A stretch of DNA of 64,000 bases from Nissolia schottii (Eukaryota; Streptophyta; Magnoliopsida; Fabales; Fabaceae). Location of the stretch: contig QANU01097546.1 of assembly GCA_003254905.1 (NCBI GenBank), positions 62,001 through 126,000 on the forward strand, in the 5' to 3' direction. Numbering within the stretch: position 1 is the first letter of the stretch; each line of letters opens with the position of its first letter. Below are positions 1 to 16,195 of this stretch, piece by piece. A program made the translations under genes and the position numbers. Below the pieces are notes generated by a model. That model was not told where the DNA came from. It saw only the letters and a program-made list of their open reading frames with translations, and did no database searches.

Positions 1-620
1 TATTACTTGAAACATGAAAATGAAAAAAAAATTACATGTCAGTAATATATTATATCACATGACCTACTAAATTTTAGTAGTAAAATATACAAATTAATCT
101 CATAAATAAAAATGTATTATAAAAGGAAGTTTTAACAAAAGAAAAATTGAAACTGAGAAACTGAAAATGAAAACAACTGCTTAAATTAACTATGTGTTAG
201 TAATATAAGATCACTTGACTTAATAATTACCCCAAAAAAAAAAGATAACTTGACTTAACTAAATTTGAGTAATCTGCCAAAAAAACTAAATTTGAGCAAT
301 AATATATAGATATATATAATAAAAAGAAGTTAAAAATAAAACTTAAACTGAAACCTTGAAAATGGAAAAAAGGAAAAAAAGAAAAAGAAAAGAAAAAGTC
401 CACAAGGCAATGTGTTTTGCCAACAAATCAACAATAAAAAAAACAGTTTAAATAATAATATGCAGATTCCAGATCTTAGAACATACACTCATGACAAACA
501 GTCATGACATGTCGGTAATAATTGATTTTATTTATATTTTTATATTTAAAAAATAAAATGGCCAAAATTTAAATAAAAAAGAAATTATAATTATAACTGT
601 TAGAAAATCAAAAAAGCTTT
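1..620. other. AT-rich intergenic and promoter region upstream of the BSK gene
   Basis: No ORF or RNA gene is visible. The stretch is very AT-rich with many A-runs. A CT-rich leader typical of a plant 5' UTR begins at about 620, so the BSK core promoter probably lies in the last 150 bases, but no single TATA box stands out among the many AT words. Confidence 0.5.
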
Positions 621-1922
621 TAGCTTCCATCATTCATCACCGTCTTCTTATTCTCTTTTGCTTTCCCACACAACACAGATCTTCTTCAAGTTCAGCTTTT
701 GTGTTTCTCTACCAGCTACCATTTTTTCATCCTTTTCCTCAAATTGCTTTTTTGTTCATAAAAATCGAATTTTTATTTTTGGGGTTAGTGTTGAGGTGAT
801 GATTTTGGAAAAATATTGAGTTTCTGAGCTGAAAAGGTTGGTGGGATTTGATTGGATCGAGGAAAAGACTCGAACTTTGCACAGATTGCAAACTGGGTTT
901 CTGGTTTTCCAAAATGTGGATCTTGTAAAAGCTTTTTGATTTGATCAACACAGAAGAAAAGAAAAAAAAAGATACTTTTTTTCCCTAGCTTCAGGTGGTT
1001 CAACTTTTCCCTCTGAAAATTGGAGAAGAAGAAGCTTAAAAAGGTGAATTTGCTTTTTGTAGTAGGTTGGGAAAAAAGTGGTGCTTTATTTACAGCATTT
1101 TTAGATTGAGATAAAGAAAAAAAATGAAGACTTAAGTTGACTCTGAAAATATATAAGAATATAGACGTTAAGATACTAGTAGTTTAGGCTATCATATGAA
1201 AGGTTAAATCTTTCAGCATATCTGTGTTTGTTGTTTTACTTTTACTTCCCTCATTTTTTGTGTTAATGCAAGTTACATCTTCATGTGTCTTATGTTCTTT
1301 AGCTTTAAATGCTGAGATGCTAGTAGTTAGGTTGTCATATTTATAGAGCATATCTGAATTGGGGTTGTTGCTTTCATTACTTGTGGTTGTGAGAACATGG
1401 GATCACCAACCTTAAAAAGTTCTTATTTCCCCTCTTTATGCTTTTAATGAGGTAGTTTTAGTTTTGATGGTATTTTATTTGTTGCAAACTTTTCTCTGCT
1501 ACTTGATCCTTTCAAAGGGTTCTTGATGGTGGTGCTTTTTGAAAATTAAGTGCGGAATCTACAGACTATTATGTTTTAAATTGGTTGGTTTTAATTAAAG
1601 ACCATGTTGACCCATAGTTCATATTAAGATCAATTTTGATTTTGTCATACTATTTTAGCTTCACTTATGCAAAACTTTTAAAGTGATTTGCAGGCAGTTC
1701 TGGCTCCAACTTATGACCGATACATGAGATTTGGTAACCAATCATTAAAGCTTATCATGGAAGTATCTTGTGGCGGTGCATAAGGTTGACTAAGTCCTGG
1801 TGGAGCTTGAGTGGACTAGTTGCCATTTTTAGATATATTCAGAAGAAAAAGGGGCTCATAATTGAAAGTGGAATTGTTGAAGAGGTTCTTTGTTGCTTCA
1901 AGTTCGACTTTAGCATTTCAAA
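620..1922 (+). promoter_or_regulatory. BSK 5' leader with a probable intron and upstream ORFs
   Basis: A CT-rich leader starts near 620. A good donor (AAG/GTGAAT at 1043/1044) and acceptor (TTGCAG at 1693) suggest a 5' UTR intron. The second leader exon (1694-1922) holds a 5-codon uORF (1713-1727) whose stop overlaps the ATG of a 20-codon uORF (1724-1783). Both end before the main ATG at 1923. The leader exon borders are inferred. Confidence 0.45.
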
Positions 1923-5725
<3,803 letters not shown>

Positions 5726-7086
5726 AGGCTTTGTCCAGAAGACAAAATTCCTTTGCTGATTTTGTCGTTTCTGCATGATGAGCCACTTTACAACATTGAT
5801 TACAAAGTTTCATCTTGGATTAACACACTACAGGTCACAACAAAGTTGCATGTGTTCTTTAAAGACTACTTTCAAGAAACAATGGTTGGATGAGTGTTGG
5901 TGACACACCCCATCCCCTTTTTTTGTTGGGTTGGCTAGGATGTTCATTTTAGTTCTATGATTTGATGGATTGAGCATGAACCGAAACTTGTGCAAGATTT
6001 TCTTTGTTTCATTTATGAAAGGTTAAGAATGAGGAAAGTGAAGAGCTCTATTGTTCACAGCAGTGTGTTTTGTGTTTCAATGGCAAGCAAGATTTGCTTT
6101 TTCTCTGCTGCAAAATCATTGGGGTTGAGGACACTAGATGTTGTGTTCATTTCCTACTATCATGCATCTTGTGACTATATAACTGCACTCCTAAGTAAAA
6201 AAATCAAGCAATTGTTGGAAGGCTTTTTAGTTGCAACAATGAATGTGGAGATACCTCAAAAGACCAAAAAATTAATAAAACAAATTGACGTTTTTTTTTT
6301 TGTTTTGACGGGTAAGACTTGGTATTTAACTAGGAGGGGATGAGCCATTACACTCAGCAGTGATGTGAGGGGCAATTTGGATTGGGTAATCCTCAGTCCA
6401 AACTTGTTCCCCATTCAAACAAGCAAACTTAGCAACATTCCCTTCCTATGGTTGCCTCCACCGCACTAATTCCAAAACCTGAGCACTCGTTCTAGCTTCC
6501 ATGCAAAACTGATGTTGCTCTTGAAACAACATCAGTGGCTCTTTCTTGCATATGCTTCCTTGGCCTTATCTTCGCTCTTCACTCAAGAATGAGGAAAGTT
6601 ATTTGCACATTTTTCAAGTGGTCAATATTAAGGTTGATTCATCTAGTAGAATTGAATTGAGGTGAACAGATATTTGTTTTAGTTATGATTTTTTTTTTTT
6701 GGGTGATTTTTTTTATTGGTGAACTCTTGAATCTTGCCATCTTCTAAGCTGCTCAAATTTTGGATTCTTAATCATCCATTAGACAAAACAAAAGCCAAAG
6801 AACATAAAGCAGCCTTTTCAGATTAGGGTGCATTTAATATGATGTGCAAAATACCCTTCTCAACTATTACTTCATAAACCACAAAAACTGATTAGGATGT
6901 TACTGTCTCATTGTTGGCATTGGCACTGCACTAAAGCCAATCACGAAGTTCAGTTTCATTCCGTTTATACATTCATGGCCTCTATCATTAAACCATTCCA
7001 TTAGACAAAACATAAAATTCACAAGTGCACCCGGCAAAAAAAGAAAACCTTGACTTGACTCAACAAGATAATACATAAGATGATGT
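5726..7086. other. BSK 3' UTR and intergenic spacer
   Basis: The first few hundred bases are probably BSK 3' UTR. A 117-codon open frame at 5990-6343 lacks an ATG start and any recognisable domain. A faint reverse-strand reading at 6350-6580 resembles decayed non-LTR retrotransposon sequence, but it is too broken to call. Confidence 0.4.
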
Positions 7087-7205
7087 TTAAGGATTCTCCT
7101 TGCTGCTGTCCAGTTTCCCTATGTGACTTTCTTGAGATTCTTTCTTTGATCCAAAAACGTACTCTTTCACAGCACTCTCAGCTGAAAGTAGTTGCTTCTT
7201 AATCT
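7087..7205 (-). CDS. Candidate terminal exon of an unidentified gene
   Basis: On the minus strand a pyrimidine-rich stretch and acceptor (TTGGCAG) are followed by an open frame of 38 codons that starts IKKQLLSAESAVKEYVFGSK and ends in TAA at about 7087. The composition (Lys, Glu, Ser rich, low in rare residues) is that of a real C-terminal tail and unlike random AT-rich DNA. No upstream exon could be assigned between 7205 and 8830, where LINE and MITE relics intervene. It could be the end of a small gene whose first exon lies near 8700-8830, where a CT-rich leader appears on the same strand. I do not recognise the protein. Confidence 0.3.
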
Positions 7206-7426
7206 GCCAATTATAACATCAGAAGCAGGGGGAAAAATCTCATAGTATTCAATTCAATTAATCATCTTCCACTCAGAAAAATGAAGTCAAGTCATCTGAA
7301 CCAGACGTATAAAAGGGAAAAAAATACATAAGAAAACTAATGCCAATAGTTACTTGGTATGACTACTCAAAAGGTTAAATAAGAAGAAAACAGCACAAGG
7401 CCAATCATTTGCACTAGTTATCGTCC

Positions 7427-7541
7427 ACTTTTAGTTGTCGTTTTTTACTTTTAAATACATTGTTGACTGAATGTATTTTGATTCACCAGTCAACAATGTA
7501 TCTAAAAGACATAAACAACTAAAAATGGTGGAGGGAGTAGC
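7427..7541. mobile_element. Stowaway-like MITE
   Basis: The two halves pair as a hairpin: a left arm with CCACTTTTAGTTGT and ACATTGTTGACTG and a right arm that is nearly its complement, ending TGGTGGAGGGAGTA. The CTCCCTCC-type end and TA at the border fit the Stowaway/Tc1-mariner MITE class. Confidence 0.6.
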
Positions 7542-7737
7542 TTGTAAGTGTGGTGGATGATGCAGGATTATCATTTTGCATTTGGAGTAGAGCTTCGATA
7601 ATAGGGTTGGTTTGAATTAAGGCTCTTTTTTGTTGTCATTGTTGAAGCATCCAACTTAAAGAAAACCAGACAAATCTATGGTAGCGAATGATGAGCAGTG
7701 AAGTACACCAATGAGAGCCAAAAAAATTAGCGTATTA

Positions 7738-8052
7738 GAGATGAGAATGTTGAATTGGATTGAGTGTGACCATACAAGTAAAAGATAAGATTAAGATTAA
7801 GAACAAATGTATTTGCAACTTGACAAGATAGTTTGGTCGTGTGAGAAGACCACCAATAATGGCTCTTGACAGAAAAGTAGATTAAAGGTTAGACGGAGCA
7901 ATCAAAAGGGGTAAAGGAAGACCTAAGAAAACATGAGGAGAAACCGTTTAAAAAAACAGGTTTTTCTCAAAGTGGTTTTACTAAAGCTTGGTGTTGAGAA
8001 TCCAATGGTAGATTGATCTATGTAAACTGACTTCACCAAGTGGAATAAGGCT
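7738..8052 (+). mobile_element. Decayed LINE 3' end (reverse transcriptase C-terminal tail)
   Basis: With several stops and frameshifts the plus strand reads like the C-terminal part of plant non-LTR ORF2: a MLNW start, an HT..K stretch, a decayed WFGHV-like block, an arginine/lysine-rich block, and the terminal block with TDFTKWNKA before the tail. Two other copies of the tail occur at 14190 and 45600. The fragment is not functional. Confidence 0.6.
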
Positions 8053-8653
8053 TTTGTTATTTGCTGCCATTGCCAATGGCAAATTTATAAGGCCAAACCA
8101 TAGGCACTCCTGCCAATGAAGCACTAGCCTCAGTCTGGAACTTTGCAACCTCTCGGCCATCCAACAAGGTTTATCCAGCGATACTTCACACAGCGACACA
8201 AATGAGGAAACTAACTCTCTGAATAGTACTAGCAAAGAGGTCCCATGCAGAACTTTCTAAAACTTTCTAACTGTAAAGCATGTACTTGTCACCAATTTCA
8301 TGGACAAAAAGGTACTAGTACACATAGGAAACTCCTTAGTAGGGCAATATTTACAGCTCACAAGTTTTCCAAGGCAGGATTTGCTAGTTCATGAACACAA
8401 GTTTTCCATTTGAATACATCACAATTCCCCTTAATCAAAATTTCCACAATAGATTGATAGCACACAGCCAATAGGATTAGCTAATTTGAACTATGTTTCA
8501 AAACTAACATTCTTGAAGGACAAACAAATTCTAAATTGCAGACACACAAACACAGAAATTTTACAACTAATAATGACCCCAAAAATAAAATAAAAAAGAA
8601 TATAAAATTGGACATGATACAAGCAGAAACAGAAAAATCAACACAGAAATTTA

Positions 8654-8692
<39 letters not shown>

Positions 8693-9477
8693 CTTCGACC
8701 TACCATGATCCATCCACAAGCATAATGATAATAACCAATCTCATAGAACAACAAGAAGGGGCAATTAAAGAGAAACCCAGATGGGGGAAAAGGTTAAAAA
8801 TCGTAGCTTGTGGGTGAAGAGAAGAGAGGGNTTACGATAACCCCCGTAAATTTACATTGTCAACTATCCACCACCACATTTTTCCTTTGCCTTTGCTACA
8901 CATTACTTTCATTTCTTTCCCTTCTTTCGTCTACACAGATAATAAAAAGGGTATTCAAAATATCCATTTTGTTTCTCTCTTTTATCTTTACATAATATAT
9001 AGTTTAAACAATTTTTTTTATTCCAATTTTCAATTTCTATTTAGCACTCGTGCAACCTCTTGTTAACACGAATAAAAGTAATTAAGTCTTACTTTTATTA
9101 GTTTAGATATCTCATATATAATATAACACTTGATTGGACAAATGAAAAACTTTTTCACACCTGCATAAAAATGAACTGTTATAAGAATTAGATATGTGAC
9201 ATTTAAATTACTCTTCACTACCAACCGTAATAGAATCATTATGTTTTTTTTTTTTTATCATGATCATATTCATATCTATAAAAAAAAAATTTCATATCTA
9301 TATCATTATAAAAAATAAAAACATTCATATCTACAAAAAAAGATAAATATTAATAATTTAACCATTGGTTTAAGAAAATGAGTATCATCATTCCAACCAA
9401 CTTACGTGTTGCTGCAACACATTAAAACTTGAGTTAGGTAACCCAACAAGCTTAATAAAAAAATTTATATTGATTTT
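8053..9477. other. Intergenic spacer with a single undefined base
   Basis: No gene is visible. The stretch holds the GT microsatellite at 8656-8688, one N at 8831 and AT-rich sequence. ORFs in the part crossing the microsatellite are low-complexity artefacts. Confidence 0.5.
8656..8688. repeat. (GT)n microsatellite
   Basis: About 16 uninterrupted GT units. A likely length-polymorphic marker. Confidence 0.95.
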
Positions 9478-10015
9478 TGTTACGGACTAGACTATAAAGA
9501 CCCATCGTAGAGGCCCACAATGTAAACCCACTCTCCTGACCCAAGAGTCCACAGGTTGGCCCGGCCCGACTGAGATACTAGCAGGCTGAACGGGAGCTCC
9601 GAGATCCTCTCCCCCTTCTCGTAAAGGTAGCAAAATTCGAGATCCTTTCCCCTTTTAGAGAAGTAACAAACCCCGAGGTCCTCTCTCCATCGGAGATAAC
9701 GCGGGTTCCGAGATACTCTCCCCTCACTCGCGCGAGCCGGGATATCCTCCCCCATCGCAACACGTGGAAAATCCTAACAACACTCAGATATATAATAACT
9801 CACACCCCAGGTATGAGATCCATCTCACTCTTACTCACCATACACTATTGAGCCCTTATTGACTTGAGCGTCGGAGTCCTTGCAGGTACCTATACAGCGT
9901 TCGAGAATCCAAGACCCATTGGCCAGCCTTGAAGTTCCAAGATCCAGAGTGCGAACCAAGGTACATACTTTGAAACAATTTTATTAAATTTTATCCTTCA
10001 GTAATGTGTGATTTT
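9478..10015 (+). mobile_element. LTR-retrotransposon fragment, TGTTACGG family copy 1
   Basis: The stretch opens TGTTACGGAC, is much more GC-rich than its flanks, has several GAGATCCTCTCC-like motifs, and contains the motif GACTTGAGCGTCGGAGT followed by TTGCAGGTACC. The same start and motif occur at 29214-29850 and, more diverged, at 33490-33916. This looks like the R-U5 part of an LTR from a short or non-autonomous retroelement. No gag or pol reading frame is present. The 3' boundary is uncertain. Confidence 0.5.
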
Positions 10016-10409
10016 AACACACTAATACCGATGAAATCTAGAACACCAACTTCACAAAATTTAACATTTGTGGTAATTCAATAACAATTTTATGACAAAC
10101 TCTAGCATGGTATTGTAAATTTACAAGTCTAACTAAACCGTCAAAACTAGTTGAAAGGGGGATGTAAAAACCTCTAAAGGCTATATTATCCCTAAACCCT
10201 ATACTTATTTTCCATTTTTGATGATGTTGAGTGTGAAATATGGCCATATGTGAAACGTGTAAAAGCCTGCTTCACAAGAATAAACAGTCTCTGGCATCAA
10301 CCACCCTCACTCCATCACCAACCACCAAAACTTTACCACCATGACCTGAATAAAAAAAGAACCATTGATATGCTCCAAGCTTCACCCTCTTCCTCCCTCC
10401 AAAAATCCA

Positions 10410-13203
10410 ATGTACCAACAACACACACACCCAATCAAACCCACCACCACTCTCTCTTCCCAATTCACCCCAAAATGCAAACTTGTCAACCTCAAATCCC
10501 ACCCCAAGCCCCTCTCCTTCAAACCCACCACCATCTCCTCTTCCCATTCCCACAACAATCCCAAAAATCCCTCCCAAACCCTAATTTCGATCCTCCGCTC
10601 GCTCCCGGACTGGGCCGACGCCGTCAAGGAGCGTGGCATGCGGCGGAAGCGCGCCCTCTACAGCCACCCGGACTGGCTGCAGCACCGCTCCTCCCTCCGT
10701 CACCTCCGCCACCTCCTCTCCACCCTCTCCTCCCGCGTCGTCCTCTCCCTCGCTCCCCCTGTCCTCGCCCTCACCGCCTGCGCCGCCGCCGTTGCGGTGT
10801 ACAACTCCGCCGTCGCCGCCCAGTTCCTCTCGGAACCGTTCCCGCTCCTCAGGGCGTCATCGCTGCCTTACCAGCTCACCGCCCCCGCCCTCGCTCTACT
10901 CCTCGTTTTCCGGACCGAAGCCTCCTACTCCAGGTAATTGCTAAAACATTGATATAATGCTGAGAAATGATTTTTTTTTTAATGCGTTTATAATATTTCA
11001 TTATTCACTGAAATGAGTATTGGTTTATGTATTAGACTCTAACTAGTAGGAGAAGACTTGAATTGTTGTATTGGGTTTAGGGTGTGTTTAGTCTAAATCA
11101 AGAGTCAACTTGAGTGTCATGTTGTTCTGTAAAATAGAACATGTTTTGGTCTGTCATGTAACTACAATCTACAGCAACTGAAATAACTGACTAACTGATG
11201 TCTAACTAACTGAAAGTTATGGGTGCATTTCATCATGTGAACTGTGCAATACAGGTTTGTGGATGGGAAGAAGGCATGGACCAAGGTCATTGCTGGGGCG
11301 CATGATTTTTCCAGGCAGGTTATGGCTGTGGTCGAGAGTCCTTCCGATCTGCCTCTCAAGAAGGCGCTCTTGCAGTACATCATGGCGTTCCCCATTGTGC
11401 TTAAGGTTCGAATGGTGTTTGTGTTTTTTCAGTTTTCAGTTTTTCATCATGTTTGGACTTTTTCCATGGTAGCGTAAAGGGTGGTTGTGAGGTTTTATTG
11501 AAGTTGTGTCGGGTGGGTTTTTAGTTGCTTGAGGTCAGAATAGTTCTATGTTTGTGGAGTTCCCAACAATTCTTTTTTGGTAGTTATGGTTGTTAGTTGC
11601 AAAACTCACTGTTTGAATGATTTGAATGCAGTGTCATGTGTTGTATGGTTCAGATGTTAGGAGTGATCTTCAGCATATGCTAGAAGTAGATGATCTAGCG
11701 GTAGTGATTAATTCGAACCATAGACCTCGCTGCATTATTGAATTTATATCGCAAAGCATTCGACTGCTAAAGTTGGAGGATTCCAGAAGAAATGTATTGG
11801 TAAGCACTTACTGTAATTGTTGGCATTTTAGTAAATATGAATGTGTAGATAGCATTGCTTATGAAAATATCAGTTCCAATGTTGAAAAATTGAAATACAA
11901 AGTTATGTGGTGATCTCCCCTGGTATTTGGGTGGGGGCAATGTTTTAGATATGTGTCCGTTACCTTCCTCTCTTTCATAGAATTAAATCTTTCCTGTTAT
12001 ATGACACTAGCAATTCCTTGTTTTTTGTGACACTTCCCTCACTGTGTGGTACAGGAATCAAAGATCTCTTGTTTCCATGATGGAATTGGCATCTGTGAAC
12101 AACTTTTGGGTACTCCCATTCCACTATCATATACTCGCTTGACCTCGAGGTTTCTTGTGCTATGGCATCTGACGCTCCCTATCATACTTTGGGATGATTG
12201 TCAATGGATGGTGGTTCCGGCAACCTTTATTAGTGCGGCATCCTTGTTCTGCATTGAAGAAGTATTTTCCTTTCTTTGCCTTGACTATTTATATTTCTAA
12301 ATTATGTTGTTCTGCAAGTTGTTATAAACATAGTTAAGAGAAACAGGGACCACTTATCAGTTTTTCTCTTCTTCTTTGAAATCCATGTGGTAAATTAATT
12401 CAGTTTGACAACAAATGTTAAAAGATTGATGAGAATAATTGTGATAATGCTTTTGATTCCAGCAGTTAGATTTTGGAGAATTGGGGTGCATTTGGATAAG
12501 CATAAGAAAGTACTTTTTTTACATAAATTTTATTAGTAGAGCATTTTTTGAAGTTTTATTTTGTATTTATAAGATACTTATATTAAAAACCACTCTTTTT
12601 TAGAAGTTGGGCATTGCTAGCCTTAAAATGAAGTGTTGTTTTAACCTTTTTAACTTCAAGCACTTCTTTAAAGTTGTATCATAACGACTTATAGTTTTTT
12701 TTTAAAAAAAATACTTTTTTTTAAAGTCTATCCTGATTTGTACAAAAATGTGGATCTCCGAGTGTACAATTGTGCATATAAAATTGGGTATTGTTTTTGG
12801 AAGCTGCACCCTGGTCTTGGTTTTGTTCTCAAAAGCTAGAGAAGCAGCTTTTGAATTTGCTCCAGAAATTTAGAGTCTCTGTTGTTTCTAACTGAACTTT
12901 CAGACAGCTGCCAAACAAACATTGTAGAATCAATTTTGTTGGGAGTGCCCCAAATCTAAACTGAACACACACACACACACACACACTCACAAAAGTAATT
13001 GATGAATGGATTCTTGATAACTGTAGGTTGGAGTTCTTATAGAGGAGCCATTTCCTATGCTTGCACTTGATGAACTCTGTCAAAAGGCACACGAAGACAT
13101 GCAAGAATCAATAGAAGCTGAAAACTCAATCCACGCCCGACTCGTCGCAAAGCGAAAGAGCCACTCCATGGAGCACTCACCAAATGGCTGGCCTTGCTCC
13201 TAG
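10410..13203 (+). CDS. VCCN1: Bestrophin-like thylakoid anion channel (VCCN1 type), 5 exons, 408 aa
   Basis: Exons: 10410-10933, 11255-11405, 11632-11799, 12055-12261 and 13027-13203 (TAG). Members of this UPF0187/bestrophin family carry chloride across the thylakoid membrane and tune proton motive force after light shifts. I chose the ATG at 10410 (MYQQHTHP) because the open frame upstream of it has no ATG; the first 75 or so residues are Ser/Thr/Pro-rich and basic with few acids, as in a chloroplast transit peptide. Hydrophobic segments follow in exon 1 (about residues 110-165), in exon 2 and in exon 4, which carries the conserved FHDGIGICEQLLGTPIPLSY block. The last exon gives the cytosolic-type EEPFPMLALDELC segment. 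Exon 1 is strikingly GC-rich. By recall the best match is Arabidopsis At3g61320. The gene converges on PYRD about 1 kb downstream. Confidence 0.93.
12965..12986. repeat. (AC)n microsatellite in VCCN1 intron 4
   Basis: Eleven AC units about 40 bases before the exon 5 acceptor. Confidence 0.9.
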
Positions 13204-14257
13204 ATTAAAGGGAAAACTTTCCATGAAACCCTCCCAACTTTTGCTAATATAGGTGGCACTGTATGTAGTACTCGTCAGACATGCTGATTGCTATGACCGG
13301 TTTGTGTTTGTAAATACTAATCACAGTTAAATACTTGCAGAAGTTTTAAAATAGGCCAAAGTGCTCTAGGGATGTATTCTACTTTTGAAGTGAGTCTGTA
13401 ACTCTGTATATATCATAATCATGTATATAATAAAGTCATCAGTTAAGGCCTTTAGTATATTTATTGATTACTTATAAACTTGAAGTGCGAACCAGAGGTT
13501 TTAATGGGCATAAAGGCGTTTACTTTCTGTATGGCTTGTATATAAAGAAAGAGTTTCCACCTTAGAACAGTGGCATTGTTCTGAAGTGCTAAAATTCACC
13601 TTTCTCATTTCACAGATTCAGTGCCTTAAGGTGCTCAACTTGACTACACTTTTTGTATTTGCATGGCCAAAAGCTCTTTTTTCTCAAGCAGAAGCACGTA
13701 AAAGGAAGTTAAGAAACTCTTAGAGCCACCATTCCTAAACACACATTTAATGGATTACTGATGAGCAAAAAATAGCATTTTACCACCTTCATCACAATAG
13801 AAGAGAGCATAAACTCAAAGCATCAGTGGAAGAGTTGTGTTGCCACCTTATTTACCTATGCCCTAGTATTTATCAGCACAAACAACTCAATTATAATGGA
13901 AACGTAGTTAATATTTGCACATTGAGATCCTCCAATAAAAGGGTAAAAAAAATGATAAACCAGAAAATATCAGTGCTACAGCATAACTTAAAACTGTTTA
14001 TGTTCAGCAAAATTTATTGAAACTACAAAATGGGCTGTTTTAAAACAATGTAAAAGGAAGCTCAAATCAAGTACTCTTATTCTCTCTATTATTTGTGAAT
14101 TTGTCGCATGAACTATTCGCATCAAATCACACTGCTAACAACTGCAAAATAGATTACATGTGAATAGATGCGAGTTCATATGTGCCTATGAGTCCAACAA
14201 CAACAAAAATTAAGTCTTGTCCGACTAAGTGGGACGAGTATTGAAGAGTCAAATTTC
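13204..14257. other. Shared 3' flank between convergent VCCN1 and PYRD
   Basis: VCCN1 3' UTR runs to about 13440, where AATAAAG is a likely poly(A) signal. The rest shows no gene. The PYRD 3' UTR enters from the right and includes a LINE tail at about 14190-14240. Confidence 0.55.
14190..14242 (-). mobile_element. LINE 3' tail with TTG repeats
   Basis: On the minus strand the order is a CGTCCCACTTAGT-type block, GACAAGACTTAA, then TTGTTGTTG. This is the same terminal block as at 45600-45685 and at the end of the 7738-8052 fragment. It lies in or just past the PYRD 3' UTR. Confidence 0.55.
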
Positions 14258-16195
14258 TTAAGAACTAAAATATCCTTCAATTATAACATTTTGATCTGAG
14301 GCCTTGGTCTGTAAATTTGCCACCTGTACTCCTTCATCTATGCTCCTTAATGGTACCAGAGGATCTGTCTCACCATGTCCTTTCCCAACTGGCAAAATTT
14401 CTGCCACAAATTTACTAAAATATTTATTCTGAATTCCCTCCTTAACAAGCTGTTCAAACTCATTTGAATTCCCCCTCAAATCTAACAGAACACTGCACAT
14501 CCCTTGTTGATAACAGTAATCCAAGATCACATCCAGATTTATCTGATCCAAGATGACAGTTTCAATTCCTTTTTGAGCCGTTTCTGGAGAAGTTGCTGTT
14601 CCATTATCTGTAAAAACTATCACTTTATCAGTAACTTCATTGAAGACAAGTCGAGTTTGATTTGAAGAACCAGAGTCTTTATGTATTATAATCCGAAATG
14701 GTTGATTGGCTCCAGGTTCTTGTGATGCAGGTATCGATACGTTTCCACCGAATACGGAAGAAGAAAGTATCACTGCATCATATTCTTGTAACAATTGCGA
14801 ATAGTATCCACCACAGTCTGTAACTCCTTCACCAAGTGAATCTGAAAAGTTGCCATTGACAGAAAGAGAACATCTGCAATGCAGGAACAGACAATGGTAT
14901 GAAACCAAGCTTCAACAAATCTAAAACCAAATTTCGACGTGCATCCAAAGAACAACCATCCACAAATGAAATCTTTAACGAAAAGTGAGAAGCCGAACTG
15001 AATTACCTCAATGTAAGCAAAGGCTTTTCATTCAACATGCGATGAACAAAGGCCTCGTTGAGTCTCTTGCACAATTCTTCCTCAACACCAACAACAACTT
15101 CAATTCCTGCATCTCTCAATTTTTGCACCCCTTTGGATGCCACAAGGGGATTGGGATCCACCATCCCAACCACAACCTTTTTCAATTTGGCTTTAACCAG
15201 AGCTTCACTACAAGGCGGAGTCCTCCCAAAATGATTACAGGGTTCCAAGCTCACATAAGCAGTAGCATTCTCCGCCAAGTCACCCGCAGCTCGCAGCGCA
15301 AACACCTGCAAACCTCGTCTCCTTAGTGCATGTTTGGGTTTGGCAATGCTAAAGCTCAAACCATGATTTGAATGGTGCAATTTGAGTTTCAACTCATTTC
15401 AACATGTTTGGCAAAATCACGTTAAATCATATGATTTTCAGCCTCATAAGTGAATTATTATTTCTCGTTGAACCAAATCATGGTTTGCAGACTATAAACC
15501 AAACACACCCTAACTCAACGTATTCAGCACCAAACACAAATTCACTATTGAAGTCCTAAGAGAGCTACAAACATACAAATAGTTTCTCCACTTTCTCACA
15601 AAAAAAATCATCAATTGAATTCAAATAAAGCTTCCTATGCCATTTTGAAACATCAACGCAATGAAATCTAGGTAAGACAACAAAAGAGTTCACAGGATAT
15701 AAAAATTCACACAACTCTCAGTTTCCCCCCTCTTCAAAATAACAAACCAATAAAGACTAGACAAAACAAAAGGGGGAAAAAAATTCAACCTACCTCAGCA
15801 TGAGGTTGACCAGCTTTAGGGTGGAACCCTTCACCAACAACTTCCCCATCTTTCACAATAACACACCCCACCATTGGATTGGGGCTTGTGAACCCAACAG
15901 CCTTCCTTGCAAGCTCCACACACCTTCTGATGTAAAAACCATCATCACCACCGCTTTCTCCATTGGAGCTACAACACATGGCACCCAAAGAACCACAAAA
16001 TCTGCCCCTAAATCCAGGCACCGTTTGAGCCAAAAGATGTGATTTTGGGAACAAAGAGGTCAAACCCAGATTGGAACCGGGGTTGGTGGGTTGATGGGGT
16101 GGCAGAAAAGATGCAGACTTTGGAGGAGTTGCATAGGTTTGGGACCTGGGCACAGGGAGAGTGCAATTTGGGAGTAGAAAGCCTTGTGCTTGCAT
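14258..16195 (-). CDS. PYRD: Diaminohydroxyphosphoribosylaminopyrimidine deaminase (PYRD), 3 exons, 438 aa
   Basis: Minus-strand exons: 16195-15794, 15305-15007 and 14873-14258 (stop). PYRD carries out the deaminase step of plastid riboflavin synthesis, acting on the pyrimidine made from GTP by cyclohydrolase II. The zinc site of the CMP/dCMP deaminase fold is intact: His132-Ala-Glu134 at the exon 1/2 junction and Cys157 and Cys166 in [11 protein letters not shown]. The substrate loop [10 protein letters not shown] precedes it. Residues 1 to about 80 look like a chloroplast transit peptide (Ser, Pro and basic residues, no early acids). The C-terminal half keeps the reductase fold seen in bacterial RibD (block with [10 protein letters not shown] at the end); in plants this half is catalytically inactive in PYRD and the reductase is the separate PYRR. 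Length and domain order match Arabidopsis At4g20960. Confidence 0.95.
15323..15514. mobile_element. hAT-like MITE in PYRD intron 1
   Basis: The ends TAGTGCATGTTTGG and CCAAACACACCCTA are near-complementary and about 190 bp apart; the interior is AT-rich and has its own inverted blocks built on AAACCATGATTTG. No ORF. No clear 8-bp duplication could be found. Confidence 0.5.

Noticed and set aside
5990..6343. 117-codon frame after BSK
   Set aside because: No ATG at its start, no domain, and it lies in or near the BSK 3' UTR.
8536..8817. 93-codon frame over the GT microsatellite
   Set aside because: The dinucleotide repeat gives Val-Cys runs; there is no other protein-like feature.
8810..8995. 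Plus-strand frame crossing the N at 8831
   Set aside because: Crosses an undefined base, is low-complexity, and has no domain.
10250..10957. 235-codon frame overlapping VCCN1 exon 1, and GC-rich frames on the opposite strand
   Set aside because: They are shadows of the GC-rich exon 1. The first begins at GTG, lacks a domain, and is Pro/His low-complexity.
12480..12920. MITE in VCCN1 intron 4 starting GGGTGCATTTGGATAAGC
   Set aside because: The start looks like a hAT end but no matching inverted end was found.
14985..15326. 113-codon plus-strand frame
   Set aside because: Antisense shadow of PYRD exon 2, which carries the zinc motif in the other strand.
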